Source: Agarophyton chilense (lineage: Eukaryota > Rhodophyta > Florideophyceae > Gracilariales > Gracilariaceae). Taken from it: a DNA stretch of 64,000 nt. The stretch's first letter is position 1, and each line of letters opens with the position of its first letter. The position numbers were made by a program, and so were the translations under genes. The stretch covers positions 166,664-230,663 of the forward strand of contig JARGXX010000011.1 of assembly GCA_030374765.1 (NCBI GenBank). Reading direction: 5' to 3'. This document shows positions 43,580-55,003 of this stretch, piece after piece. The notes under the pieces were generated by a model. That model saw nothing but the letters and a program-made list of their open reading frames with translations. It had not been told where the DNA came from and searched no databases.

Positions 43580-44461
43580 AAAGCATTCTGGGCTTCCTCA
43601 AATAACGCCATCCAGAAGCAAACTTCGCGAAGAGTTCTTCGCTCTCGTTTCTCCACTGGGTGGCTGTAATGTTTATCTATACTGTATTCGAACTGCGTGT
43701 GAAGACCCTAATGTTCATGAGTGGGTTGTGTGAATGACCGAATTATAGCCGCACAGTGGAACGATGGACAATCCACAAGTTCCTCTGTTGGGAGCACAAT
43801 AAAGCGGCGGCCGCGGGATATCACACTGGTCGAGGTGTGACATCCAAGGACCATTGAGACACCGGCACTCATCAAGCTCGATAACTTCGAACTACGAAGG
43901 TATCAGTCAAGTTCCCAGGCGTGCGCGGAAAATTCCATGTTTTGTACCAAGCTAATGTCATGAGTCACTCTTTTCTTTTTGCTCATCGCCTTTCTTCATG
44001 CGCCTCACGGTGAGCCAGCAACGACGAGGCCAGCACAGACGTATACAATTATTCTGTACAATCCCTAAAACAGGAGTTCCATCGTACCCGAATCAAACCT
44101 TACAGATAGAAATGCACAATTTTGGGAACGGATTTAAAACTTGTATTCCACTGTCGGCCGTGAATGCGTTAAACGGATCCGTAGCTTTTCCAATTTGTTT
44201 TCCCTGTCAGTATTTGCGCTCAAATTCTGTTGAAGCAGCGATTATAGATTATATCATACAGCCTTATGAAAATCGAAGCAGTGCGATGTCTTGATGCATC
44301 CAAGACTGCTTCCAAGTCTTCGAAGCAGAAAAAAACCGTCCATCGTGCCCCACACTTTGAAATTTGTGCATTTAAGGGCGGTGGCGGCTTGTGACAGAAC
44401 TCGTATCGTCGTCATCAACTCATCGTGCATCAGCTCGATCTGCTTTGTTTCAACTCTCAAA
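43580..44461. other. Upstream region of the second secreted gene
   Basis: No LTR or transposase seen. A short plus ORF (43998-44294) has no motif. The last 170 bp before the start codon are open in the gene's frame but lack an in-frame ATG that improves the signal peptide; they are probably 5' UTR. Confidence 0.4.
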
Positions 44462-45202
44462 ATGCGATTCTACACTACTGTCTGGTTGGCTCTGCTTTCG
44501 TTGCTTCTTGGCAACACCATGGGTCAAAGGCTCACCATGAAGGCATGCAAGCAAATGTGCGCACGTCAACCTTTGTCTCACCTTCGCGCAATGTCCTGTT
44601 CATCAAGGACCGCGACCTCGGGTGCGCGTACCGCGAGTGTCCGAGCCGGCGGAGCTTGTTCCGCTGACGGTGATTGCAAGGAGGGATACGCTTGTGCTGC
44701 AAGCAAGACTTGTAACAAGATCGTAGAGGACGTGAAATACTATGTGTTCGCCAACGACTACTGCGAAGTATTCATCAACGGAGAGTATCAGGGATTCGTG
44801 CCAAGTGGCTTTGGCGTGGTGGAATTCAGTTACTCGGGTACTTGCGATGACATCATCATGAAGGTGACTAACACTGGTAATTTTATCTCTTCAGGACTTG
44901 CAATGCATTTCGGTGGGTGGAATCATGGCAGTCAGGGCTTCCATCAACCTCCGAACCCTATTGCGCTTCCTATCTACGGGCGAGCCAAACTGAGCCCGGA
45001 AGGAAACTTTACCAACAACGATCCTTCTTACGATTACATGGCCTGGAACGAAGCAATATACGCAGCGGATATGGAAGCCACGGGAAATTTCCCGAAGGAA
45101 ATGAAAGACGCGGGAGCCGATCCCGTCACTTCGGATGACGTTTATACACCAGATGACACCGTGATGGGGATTCGTTATGAATTCCCGGATTGCTACTCCT
45201 AA
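44462..45202 (+). CDS. Secreted protein: Cys-rich module plus beta-sandwich-like domain
   Basis: 246 residues from ATG 44462, chosen because it gives Met-Arg-Phe and then a hydrophobic signal peptide ending Gly-Gln near residue 22. Residues about 60-85 hold one CX5CX5C module like those of the protein at 1460-3429. Residues about 95-245 have Tyr-Val-Phe-Ala-Asn-Asp-Tyr-Cys-Glu-Val-Phe-Ile-Asn-Gly, the kind of strand pattern seen in carbohydrate-binding beta-sandwiches (Asp-x-x-x-Val-x-Ile-Asn-Gly), then Gly/Trp/His-rich loops. It has no membrane anchor. A cell-wall or matrix protein is plausible, but the function is unknown. The frame just after the signal peptide is of lower quality and another frame is open there, so a small indel near 44,540-44,660 is possible. 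AATAAA lies at about 45,320. Confidence 0.75.
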   Translation: MRFYTTVWLALLSLLLGNTMGQRLTMKACKQMCARQPLSHLRAMSCSSRTATSGARTASVRAGGACSADGDCKEGYACAASKTCNKIVEDVKYYVFANDYCEVFINGEYQGFVPSGFGVVEFSYSGTCDDIIMKVTNTGNFISSGLAMHFGGWNHGSQGFHQPPNPIALPIYGRAKLSPEGNFTNNDPSYDYMAWNEAIYAADMEATGNFPKEMKDAGADPVTSDDVYTPDDTVMGIRYEFPDCYS

Positions 45203-46339
45203 ACATGAATTTGGATCCGGATGGCGGTCTGTCCCCAGCGTTCGTACCCTGCGTTAAAAAGCGAGCCCTGGTAAGAATTTGCAGGTTTTGCAGGGTTTTA
45301 CTGCAACCGTAGGAATTTCAATAAAAGATGTCCAAGTATCCATATTCTATCACGAATTATAACCGATTGCAACTTGTTGCACGAATAAGGGTGAACTTAT
45401 TACCACACTCTACATGCAACAGAACAGAACACGAAGAGGACACCAAAATGAGTAGATTTGGGAACAAAAAAATTGCTGGAAGGTTACCGTAGCTCTTTAA
45501 CAGCGTCGAACAGCAGCAAGAAGAGTATTCCAAGCACAAATTATAACCAAAAATGCACATTACACCAAAAATGCCTTCAAAATGTACGTACAGATCAAGC
45601 TTAAATGGGAATACTCCCTTCCGGCTCTCGTCCTGCTTTCGTTCAGCTCCATCTATTAAAACCGACTGGGCAGGAAAAATCCGGCACATTTTTGCTGGTT
45701 TTCCGTAGCTAGATCATATCTCTTATGCAAACAGTGAGCACGGAGTATTTCATTGAAATCTTCGACTTTTCTTCGTAGGAGAGTGGCTGGAAGAGCTTCA
45801 CGGCATTTCTTCCCCAAGAAAAGGTGCCGTGAAGCTCTTGCCACTCTCTTACGAAGAGAATTCGAAAATTCTAAAACAGAATCAAAAAGTGCAATGTATC
45901 GCCGCACAAGCTATTTTCGTTTTTCTATAGTAAGTGTAGGAGCTCATTACTAGTACAGCTGTCCACGTTCCTCTGGTGTCTGGCTGGACACTTTTATAGC
46001 CTAGTGGTTGTCACAATTACCCTATTATTTTACACATATGTAGAGAGATTTGCTGCAGTACTGTTGTAGGAGATATAAAACAATAAAAGGTTTTGAGAAT
46101 GCAATTGCCCTTTGACAACGCAACCTGTCAGCGGTGCAAAGAGCACAAAGCCCTACAAATGGGCAGCAGCAACGGGTGCAGACGAAAGGTCGAGCAAAGC
46201 AATGATAAAAGGGGGAGCAACAACCCAAACAAGTAAAGATCGCGGAGGGGAGGAGCCTGGTGAGGGAGGAATATTTGCCCTGATGGACTTTGTACATCCT
46301 TCAAGCGCGTTGTTAACCCGCCCTCTCATCCATGAGTGA
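45203..46339. other. Intergenic DNA between the secreted gene and the gypsy remnant
   Basis: Apart from a long hairpin (45769-45857) no gene is recognised. A minus ORF (45357-45689) and two short ORFs over the hairpin have no motifs. The left part of the gypsy element should lie here if complete, but no integrase or reverse transcriptase motifs are visible. Confidence 0.4.
45769..45857. repeat. Long near-perfect hairpin
   Basis: Arms 45769-45805 and 45825-45857 are complementary over about 33 bp with few mismatches (core CTTCACGGCA / TGCCGTGAAG). The inner TTTCTT-CCCC-AAGAAA extends the stem to a 4-base loop. It lies about 570 bp downstream of the secreted gene. It may be a small fold-back element or a small-RNA precursor; it is too far from the gene for a simple terminator. 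Confidence 0.7.
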
Positions 46340-46563
46340 CATAGACGCCGCAATAATCAGGTAGAGCTACTGGTCAAGTGGACTGGGTTTGCACAGGACG
46401 AGGCAGGCTGGGTTACTATGGAATCGCTCATCAAGGACGTACCCGATCTTTTACAAGAGTATTTGGATGAAACGAAGAAGTCTGGTACGAGGAGACAGCG
46501 CAATTTGATCTCCGCCATCGAAAACAATAACCAGACAAAAGGTTTGGCTATGGGGGACTGTTG
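46340..46563 (+). pseudogene. Chromodomain of a Ty3/gypsy integrase, truncated
   Basis: About 74 codons preceded by a stop at 46337-46339. They show Val-Glu-Leu-Leu-Val-Lys-Trp-Thr-Gly-Phe, Gly-Trp-Val-Thr (in place of Ser-Trp-Glu-Pro), and an amphipathic helix Val-Pro-Asp-Leu-Leu-Gln-Glu-Tyr-Leu, the three parts of a chromodomain. The TGA stop falls inside the LTR, common in gypsy elements. Chromodomains at the end of integrase direct insertion to modified histones. Everything upstream of the domain is gone. Confidence 0.8.
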
Positions 46564-46856
46564 ATGGCTACGCATGGTAGTGCTGGCTAGATTGGTCATC
46601 AATTCGAACGGCCTAGCCGTATTAGGTCGTAGTGTAGAAGTAGCACTTTCGTAACCCAAAGCAGTTGGGTTATAGCAGCCCAAAGAGGCAGGACCCTCTT
46701 TGGGCATCTGCCCGAACGCGGCATTATAAAACCCCGGACCCGATTGAAGATATCGAGTCCGGAGGCATCCTTGGACGAACTTCCATGGCCTTTGTGCCTA
46801 TTCTCTTCCCGCACGATAGCGCGGCGCGTAGACTCCCGTACCCGTCTTGATCAACA
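46559..46856 (+). repeat. 3' LTR of the gypsy remnant
   Basis: 298 bp with 7-bp inverted tips TGTTGAT...ATCAACA. It contains a TATAAAA box (46725-46731) and a hairpin GCCCAAAGAGG ... CCTCTTTGGGC (about 46678-46705). No partner LTR is in the window. Confidence 0.8.
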
Positions 46857-47261
46857 GCTTCACAGGAATCTGCTAGGACTGTTCAAGCCGTCTACGGTGC
46901 CTTCAAGGCTTAAGAATTCACAGGCGATGCTCTTCAGTCAATTGAAGAACGTATTCGGAATTACAACATTCTTTGATTTCAACTTGGATTTGGTGAGGAG
47001 ATGAAAGCGAAATACTTCATTAGTGTTTTAAAAGATGCCGCGAAACCGCACGCCATCGCCATCATACAAGAAAGCGTGAGCTATGCCCTCACCGACCGCA
47101 TAAGGCGTACGGAGTTTGAATCAGATGCACGCCGAATTAAAGGGCATATGACACTCTGTGGTCTTCGTATTGAGACCGTATTTGCCGAGAATGAAGGAAT
47201 GTTAAATGTTTCTGATGCCCTCAATTGGCTGGTTGAAAGAATCAACCTTTCTCCGCAATAG
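46857..47261 (+). pseudogene. Gag remnant, copy 2, truncated
   Basis: Matches 11109-11513 with a Lys-to-Ile change (47101). The upstream gag seen in copy 1 is replaced by the gypsy LTR. Confidence 0.6.
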
Positions 47262-47575
47262 GCTAAAGGTTTTCATTCAGAAGATTATGAGATTCAGTTC
47301 TGTTGTGCGATGGAGACGATTTCCGTAGTGTATGTGTACATAGTAAAGATAAAGTGGGCGTCAAGATTATAGAAACAAGATGTTGAAATAGTCACACTGC
47401 GCCATGACTAGAAACAAGGTTGTAGTACGAAAACAAAAATAAATCTGGACGGACTACAACTCAACAACTGTCAACAAGTTTAATAGCTTTGCAATAATTC
47501 ATAAAACAACCCTTTTACTATAGTCAAAACTATCGGACCACACAATATATCACTACTCTTGTGCGTTTGAATACA

Positions 47576-48208
47576 TCAGTACTTCGTCTTTGCGCCATTG
47601 GTAGCTAGTACAGCAATGCAGCGAAGCTGCATTGCCTGTACAAGCGTTTTTAAAACACTTTCCGACAATGTTGAGCACTCTTCGCTAATGCACTTTTTCA
47701 AATCCTGTTTTGAAGAAAACTGATTCATTACAGTCACATGTTTTTCAGCAAACCACTCTTTAGTATGGCGCAAAAGATGTATGGGACAGTTATCTTGTTG
47801 TATTATCCAGCTTTTACGATGTCATGTTGCAGCCGATGGCAATAGGTAATATTCTTTAGTCTTCGTATATTTTTTAGAATTCTGCATACCTTCAATATAA
47901 TCCACATCTCTAAGACCATGAAAAGAAAAATATCCCAAACCAGAACACTTTCACCCCTCTTCTTGCCTTTTTAACAATATTCAATCTTCTGAGCGAACTT
48001 TGTGCCAATAACAGGCTATACTTTACGAACCCTCTGGAGAAAACCTTTTTTGGTCAGTAAAACTAAAATTTTCCATTCAGCTTATGTCCATGTACAACCT
48101 GTTATTGCCCAATAACCACGTACATTTTTATATATAGTTTTCAACAAAAATGACTTCTTCATGTTCTTGTATTGGAACTCGTTTCCCACACGTAGCAGAA
48201 CCCAAGAA
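47576..48208 (-). pseudogene. Tc1-like transposase remnant, copy 2
   Basis: Same decayed sequence as 11828-12460, including the Gln-Gln-Asp-Asn-Cys-Pro-Ile-His motif and the same stops, so the decay predates the duplication. Confidence 0.7.
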
Positions 48209-48826
48209 ATAGTTGACGTAAAGCACTCAGTTTAGAAAAGGTCTTTAGCTTCAAAACTGCTTCTAAAGTACGTAAAAGTTCCTGAAACAAACGCTTTTTT
48301 TTTCAGAAGCAGACACTTTTTTCTGTTTACTACTTCATTTTCCGTTTCATAGGCTTCGAGACATTTTGAGAATTTTGTCACAACAGTTTTAGATCTTTTG
48401 ATTTCATTTCCAATCTCTCTGTGGGTTTAATTGTTTCGAAAATCAGCAATAATAGCCCTTTTTGGTTCAGAAGTAGGGATGGTACCTCCAGGCATTTTCA
48501 GTGGAAACTTTGCGATTCTACACTGTATAGGGGCTGTCTGTACCTATCTTCTATAGTAGATAGAGGTGTGTTTCTTTTTAAAATGAAGGTTTGGCGCAGA
48601 AAGAAGTGTTTCAGTTTTGATCTTTTAGTTTTGGAAACAGTGGAAACCAGACTGCTCCGTAGAACACTCCCGTCTTTGCATCTCCCATCTACCTGCTGCT
48701 GCAACACATAAGCTCAACTGTGCCTCTGTGAAGAAGCACCGTTGTGGTAAATTCGAAAACCAATGTCGTGTTGGTTATTTCTGAATTTCGGACAGACAGA
48801 GAGGACCGTACTGTTGCCAGATACAC
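48209..48826. other. No gene recognised, copy 2 of 12461-13078
   Basis: Identical by eye to the first copy; only short ORFs. Confidence 0.35.
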
Positions 48827-49036
48827 TTATCTCTTCCAGGTGTAGTCACAGGCCCACACTTGCCGTTCTCTTCCAAACACGCTCGCGTCATCTCTCCTGA
48901 GAAAGACGTAGTCGCTGTAACCGGGCTCTGAAATAGTTCTTATGGCACACTGTGCACATTCTTGGGTTACGAACACCCGACAAACAGTGAAAAGCAAAGC
49001 GGAGCCAATTGTCCACAATTTATTTGATAGCTTCAT
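48827..49036 (-). CDS. Possible small secreted protein, copy 2
   Basis: Identical to 13079-13288 including the upstream TATA-like box. Confidence 0.3.
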   Translation of the reverse strand: MKLSNKLWTIGSALLFTVCRVFVTQECAQCAIRTISEPGYSDYVFLRRDDASVFGRERQVWACDYTWKR

Positions 49037-49047
49037 TGTGATCCAGT

Positions 49048-50342
49048 GGATTCCGGTCCAAAAGATCTTATCCAACTTTGACGAGATGATGCTCTAGATG
49101 CACCAGATGGTGCTATTCTGTTCTTGGTGAAACTATGAGCTCAAACGCGTTCCTTGATGTTCTGCTTATAATGACAAACTTTATAAACAAGCAGCCAACT
49201 CTGAAAGCATTTCACTTGGGGGTTTTTGTGAGAGATTCCCTTACAAAATGATTGCTCCGCAAATGCCGGCTTGTAGCATCAGAAAAACGCCATGACCCTG
49301 CCTATGCGTGTAGACCGGAAAGCGCAGCTCGACTACCTGTTGCCATGTCAGGAAGTGGAGATAGTAGGGGCGTAATGCCGTCAACTGAATTGATTAGATG
49401 CGATATGAAACCAATGACTACAAAGGAAATAGTCTTTGTTTGCCAGTGATCCCTGATACCAACTCTGTTGCACTAGTTGGCCACCTTCTCTCCAGTTTGG
49501 GGTAGAACAGCCAGCTACCAAGGGCTGTATTACGTACCATGAGCACGGCAAACACATACGGGCTGAAGAGCTTTCATAGGCTTGGTAGACAAATCGGGCT
49601 GCTATTGCGGACTGCATGCTCTTAGTCAAATCACGAGAACAGGACGTTGAAGTACAACATCTCGGCGATTCGCGCTGCTTGCCAGCCAACAAGCACTGAA
49701 AAAAGACCCGATAGTAGCCGATCTCAGATGGTCACCTTGTGTAACCAAGCTTGATAGCAGTCATGCTAACGAGATGCTTTCAGGGAGACGGAGATGTTGA
49801 CGTTTTGTATGGCAGATGACAAGTTGTTGTTGTTCAAGTCACGATTTGGGTTCATTGTCGAGGGAAGAAGTGTTCAAACAAACAGTCGTTGCCTCTCCTC
49901 GGTTTGAGAGGGTGGCGAGGTAGTAGGTTTTATATCTCCCGTAAACCCTGCAAAACCAGGAGATCCCTTGTAGCCAGAATCACAGGGGGCCATTACAGTG
50001 CCTACAATCACTATCTTCGCCTTTCTATCGTAACACTAATCAACACAGACGAGGGACCGCAAATTCATCTCTTCTATCAACAAGCTTCTCCAAGGGAGCT
50101 ATGCCAACGCTGTTCCATCAAGAAGCCCTTCCGATTGTACAGCACGCCTCTTTCTGACTTCAGTGCAAACTGCGAGAATAGTGCATATAAACTTAGGCTT
50201 CTCATCTTTGAGACAGAAACGCTCATATGCGCCCAGATATAAGCATTTTTGGCCTTTGAACGACCAGCGAGACAGCGCGTGAAAATAGGCCGATTCAATT
50301 TGCCCTTCTCAATTTCATTCAAGCGTAGAATCTACGGGATGA
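49048..50342. other. Unresolved eroded DNA, copy 2 of 13300-14594
   Basis: Same sequence as copy 1; no independent evidence for a gene. Confidence 0.3.
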
Positions 50343-50534
50343 CTTCATGGTTGGAAGCAAGGCTTCGGACACAATAAAACCTGTCCTTTTAGAAGGATTA
50401 AGAGTAGCAATGAGGGAGATGTCATTGCCAACTGGAAGCAAGAAAGAGCAAAGGAGGCACACGGTGTCTGTATCTATTCTTTTAGTAACCTCGAAGAAAA
50501 GGTACTGGTGCAGTGGTACACAAACAGTCTACGC
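50343..50534 (+). pseudogene. Interrupted ORF, left part, copy 2
   Basis: Same as 14595-14786; its right half would lie beyond the window. Confidence 0.4.
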
Positions 50535-50800
50535 TGTTGGAACGGTGTACATCGTGATCGTGCTGTTTGCGTAGTGTGCGCTCGCGCGGTGTGGGCACAG
50601 GCGCAGGAAAGAGGGGGGCAAAGAAGCAGGCCGCAACAAACTCTTCGGTCTGGCCACTTCTCCCCGGGCTGGCCCCATCCGTTAGGCGCCAGCCCGCTTT
50701 ACCTAGTAATCGCTCCTTCTCCCGGGCCGCTCCTCTGGGAGGGGCGCGGGAGGGGCGCGAGGTGCGCTCAGCGGAGAGACAGCTCTGACAGGCTGTCACA
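50535..50800 (-). repeat. 3' LTR of element Z, copy 2
   Basis: Same as 14787-15052. Confidence 0.9.
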
Positions 50801-51457
50801 CTCCCCCAGTTTGCGGGAATGGTAGTGCCGTAAAGTTGTCCGCTGATCCGCCGTGGTCTCGGAAACGCAACGGGTTGAAGGAGCAAAAAAAGCGCGCCTG
50901 CGCTGCGCCGTGAGCGTCAGGTAGTGCGGTCACCGGCGGCCGCGGGTCAGTATAAACGCTAGGTGGTAGGGCGCACGGCAGTAGCACGTTAACGAAGATC
51001 AAGCGCGACGCTCCAGTGACGAGCCCACCAATCCTTAGGTTGGGTGGGGCTCAAAGGAGCAAGTAGTCAACCAGAATCCCGTCCCTCGAAATGATTCAGG
51101 CGCGTGCGCGGGTGTGGCTAGTCGAGGCGGAGGATCAAAACGGACCATCGCGAGAAGATTCACGAAGCGGGAAGCAATTCCCCGCGTGGCGCGATGGTGC
51201 CGCCTTCCCCCTCGACGGTCACACGGGCGGTCATGCAAGAGGTTCGAAATATGATGCGCAATTGGGAACATCCACTCCGATCGTTGTCAACGGGGGCTCC
51301 TGTATGGCGCAATACTCGATTAAGAAGCGGTGTGTTGAAGGCTGCAGGGACGAAGCTAGTGGTCAGAAAAGCAGGACTTTCGAGGATGTGGTCACGAAGA
51401 GGATCCAGGAGCGTGTGAGGAATCACACAAAAACTGACGGACTCGTCCCGCAACTGT

Positions 51458-52611
51458 ATGAATGAGGGAAAAAGTAAGTGGACCTTGGAAGAAGTGTTTG
51501 CCATCGCGCGTAGCGACCAGAATCGTCAGGAGAGGTACTTGCTACAGCATGTAGACGGCCGCCACCGTTATTGCAGGTGGCCAGAACTGGTGGCCATTGC
51601 TGGAAGGGCCATTGCAGAGTGGTGTCGTGCGCGCCCAGGACGGGGGCTGGAGCACGGCAAGGCTGCACGGCTTGGGTTGTACCAACATATGGACGGCGGT
51701 GAAGAGTGGAAAATCGATGCGGTGATATATGTGCCTCACGACACAGTCCTTCGATCGGAACGAGGAGTGCTTCGCGTGAGTGGGCCTGCATATTATGCAC
51801 GCAATCATGATGAGCCTGAGTGGGGCTGGCATCAGGTACATCTATACACGGTTCAAGGGATTGGTTTGGCAAACGCTTTGTCCCATCAAGGCATATGGCA
51901 CGGGCGCATTGGTTGCACTTTGGAGCACGATGCTCATACAGATTCGTATCAGATTGAACCAACTTGCGACGCAAGTGTAATTGATGCGCTCGATAGCTAC
52001 TGTTATCGGTATCCTCTGGTCCCAGTGCGGGTCTCGAGCCCTGGGGCGAGACCATCGTCTGAGTGTACCAGTGAGCATGAGCTGCGCGGAGATCGGATTA
52101 TTGTGTGTAAAACAGCAGAGGTATGCTTGCAAGCGTCATTAGCAAACGCCATTTCGGAGGTGATCGGTGAGGAGTACGCAAGGGAAGTGATGTTAAATCC
52201 AGTTCTTCCTGTAATGCTTTCTTCAAAAGCGCGGCTCAGTGGGTTAACATCAATGCGAAAAGGGTGCTCTTGAAACGAGTGCGGATCGACTCAGCGTCGG
52301 GGATCGGCAAGATGGAGTGGCTTCTCTCGCAAAACACCGGGGTGTTTTTGGTGCGACTTCGTGCGCAAAATGTGGATCATGTCGTGTGTGTGAACGCGAC
52401 CAAGGGCCATATTTTAGATGCAGTCGAGCAGAATCCATTGCGTTTCTGCGAGCGAGCAATCGAGTGCTGTGTTGGAGATCCAGCTCGGTATGAGAGGATA
52501 TTGGAGATTAGAAAGGTGAGAGAGGTTACGGCATCCACTGTGAAGAACCAAAATGCATCCAGCTCGAGTGCGAAAAGGCGCAAACGTAAGAGAGAACAAG
52601 GAGAAGTTTGA
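51458..52611 (+). pseudogene. Antisense peptidase-like ORF, copy 2
   Basis: Identical by eye to 15710-16863, with the same frame break between 52,171 and 52,273. A sequencing error is therefore an unlikely cause of the break unless the copies are an assembly duplicate. Confidence 0.5.
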
Positions 52612-52625
52612 ATGTAGTTGGGAAT

Positions 52626-54720
52626 TTAAGAAGAATGTGTAGCAGTGATTGATAATGGTATGTCTTCGGGAATTATTCCTTCAGACATTATCTTGTTCAA
52701 CTCCTTGAAGGCATGAGGATTGATTTTTGTCAATGCGTCAGCCGGGTTCTTCGGTTCAGGAATCCAGTCCAGAGGGTTTATCTCGTGAGCTTCGAAGGAG
52801 TCCCCTAACCTTGAGACCGTTGGACGAAGTCGATAGTCCTTCTGCTCATGCAGCGTAGAAATTGTGCTATAGAGACCATACGAATCTACTAGCATCTGCA
52901 GTGTTGGCCATGGGGCCTTCCCGTTTTCGTCCGAAAGGTAAGGAAGTGTTTCAGCGAGGTAAATAGCCCGGTTGGCGGTGTGGGCAGCGGCAAGAATATC
53001 CGCGCCTGCAGAAGAGAAGGACACCCGACTCTGTTTGGAGCTTTGCCAGGTTAACGTGTGGTACCTTGTTTGAGAAGCATGGCTTTAGTCCAGGCCACAA
53101 AGAAGTCCTGTTTGGCCGTAAGAACTCGAACCAGATGCGGCATCACTGAACGCAAGCACTCGCACATCCAACGCTCGTTTAGACAGCGGAGATTCCGGTG
53201 CTTGGAAAAGGAGTGCCGGTGCTAACGACCGGATGTGAGAGAGCTTCAAGCGTGAAACATTCTGCTGCAGCTTGCTCGCGACGAGCGAAGCTTGTGGGAG
53301 AATACCGTGTCCTAGAAAGTTCAACTTTCCGGTTAAGCTTTGAAACTCACGAAGTTCGGCTGTGCAATCTTCATCGTTTTGTTTCTTGCGGCTGTGCGCA
53401 AGATCGATTTGTTCGATGGAAGCAAGGAACTCTTCCATACTCAGCTTGATGCTGAAGTCTGGGAGTTGCTTGATGAAGAGACTGTTGAAGACGATGTCGG
53501 TGCCGTAGTTGAACCTCCCGACATCGAACTTGGCCGAGATATTCTCGCGTAGCTCTTTCAGATGCGAAGGAGTTCCTGCGAAGATCATGTCATCAACAAC
53601 TTTGGCTAAGATCAGAGTAATTTCTCCTGACTTCCAAAGCAAGAACAGTTGTGGCACTCCGGGAACGGATACGAAACCGGAGTCGAGTAGCCATTCTTCC
53701 ACGCAAAGCTGCCAGAGCCTTCGTGAATCGACGAGTCCATATGCTGGCGCCAAAAGCTTCCATACTTCATCGATATATGTTGTCCATCCGGGCGGCGGAC
53801 GCACGTATATATCACGATTGAGACGGCCGGCTTGTAGGTAAGCGGACTTGACGTCGAGGGAGGCGATTGTAAAATGGAACGACGAAGCAATTGAGAGAAG
53901 TAACCGAATGGTGGGGAACTGAGCAGTTGAGGAGTCCGAACGGAGATCGTTCTTCTCGCGATCTTTGTTCCCATGTGGAACCAGTCGGCATTTGAGTTTC
54001 ATCGTATCAATCTGACCATCGTGCTTTATGACGAAGAAGTGATGCGATGAGATTAGGTTTGCGTTCTTGGGAAGAGAAAGTATTGACACTGGGCGATAAG
54101 CTTTGCGCTCGTGGTAGCATTGTTTCTCCTTTGCTATTGCTTCATCCAGTAACCATCTCGGAGCACATTGGAGCTTGTGTTCGGATAGCGGCTCATTCCC
54201 CAAGCGTTGATACAAGTCCTTAAGGATGACTTGCTTGGTCGATTGCAAGGACGTCATGGGGGGAAGACCGTCCAGGTTAGCCGAGGGTTGATATTGGCCT
54301 ATATCCTTGGACGGCATGTTGAGAGGACGGACAACTTGGCTTCTTGAGAGGTAGGCAGAGCTGAAGGGGTGATCATCCCACTCGTCGAAAGCGGTGTCGA
54401 ACTCTAGATCGTCACGGAGGACGGGGGCATGATCGGTCACACGGATTAGTTCACTATCTGGTGAGGGCTGGCGTTCCTCTTGGATGTCTTGTAGCTCCGG
54501 CTCGTGTGATTCCGGAAATTCAGCTGACCCTAGTTCGATTCTTTCGACTTCTAGTAACAGCTGGGAAGAAGGACGAATTCGAAGATCCTCGTAAGCTACT
54601 GTATACGTATACCCGCGGAGGTCCTTAGTGGCGCACACAATTACGTAGTGCTGAAAGACTTCCTTCACGTATCCAGCGTACCATTTTCCACGCTTCGTGG
54701 TCTTTTTGAAGAAGTATACA
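52626..54720 (-). pseudogene. Element Z reverse transcriptase-RNase H, copy 2
   Basis: Same as 16878-18972 with the same in-frame TAA (53085-53087). Confidence 0.85.
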
Positions 54721-54979
54721 AATGAATAATTGAGAATACGGTTGACAGTGGTAGCGGTATCAGATAACGATCAGAGGTAGTTTATCAAAAAATGGGGAGA
54801 ACCTCTGTGAAGGTCCACTTCTCAAGAACAAGTGCAGTGTTCTGTCTTATATATCAGATGGTCTATTGCATGTCAGTACTCACACAGATTCATTGTTGCA
54901 TGGACAGTTTCTCACAGCCGGTTACTTGACCAGTACTTCACGTCCATTGAAAGTGAGTCTCTGTAACTCAACATTCACA
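54721..54979 (-). repeat. 3' LTR of element A, copy 2
   Basis: 259 bp. Confidence 0.93.
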
Positions 54980-55003
54980 TTGATTCTCTTTTCTTTTTGA
55001 ACC

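Larger units (their letters stand above)
46340..46856 (+). mobile_element. Gypsy (chromodomain) element, 3' end only
   Basis: The chromodomain coding end (46340-46563), a polypurine tract TGGGGGAC (46551-46558) and one LTR (46559-46856) remain. The 5' side is missing. The LTR ends precisely where the large repeat begins. Confidence 0.8.

Noticed and set aside
45656-45953. Two short ORFs over the hairpin
   Set aside because: They are mirror images produced by the inverted repeat.
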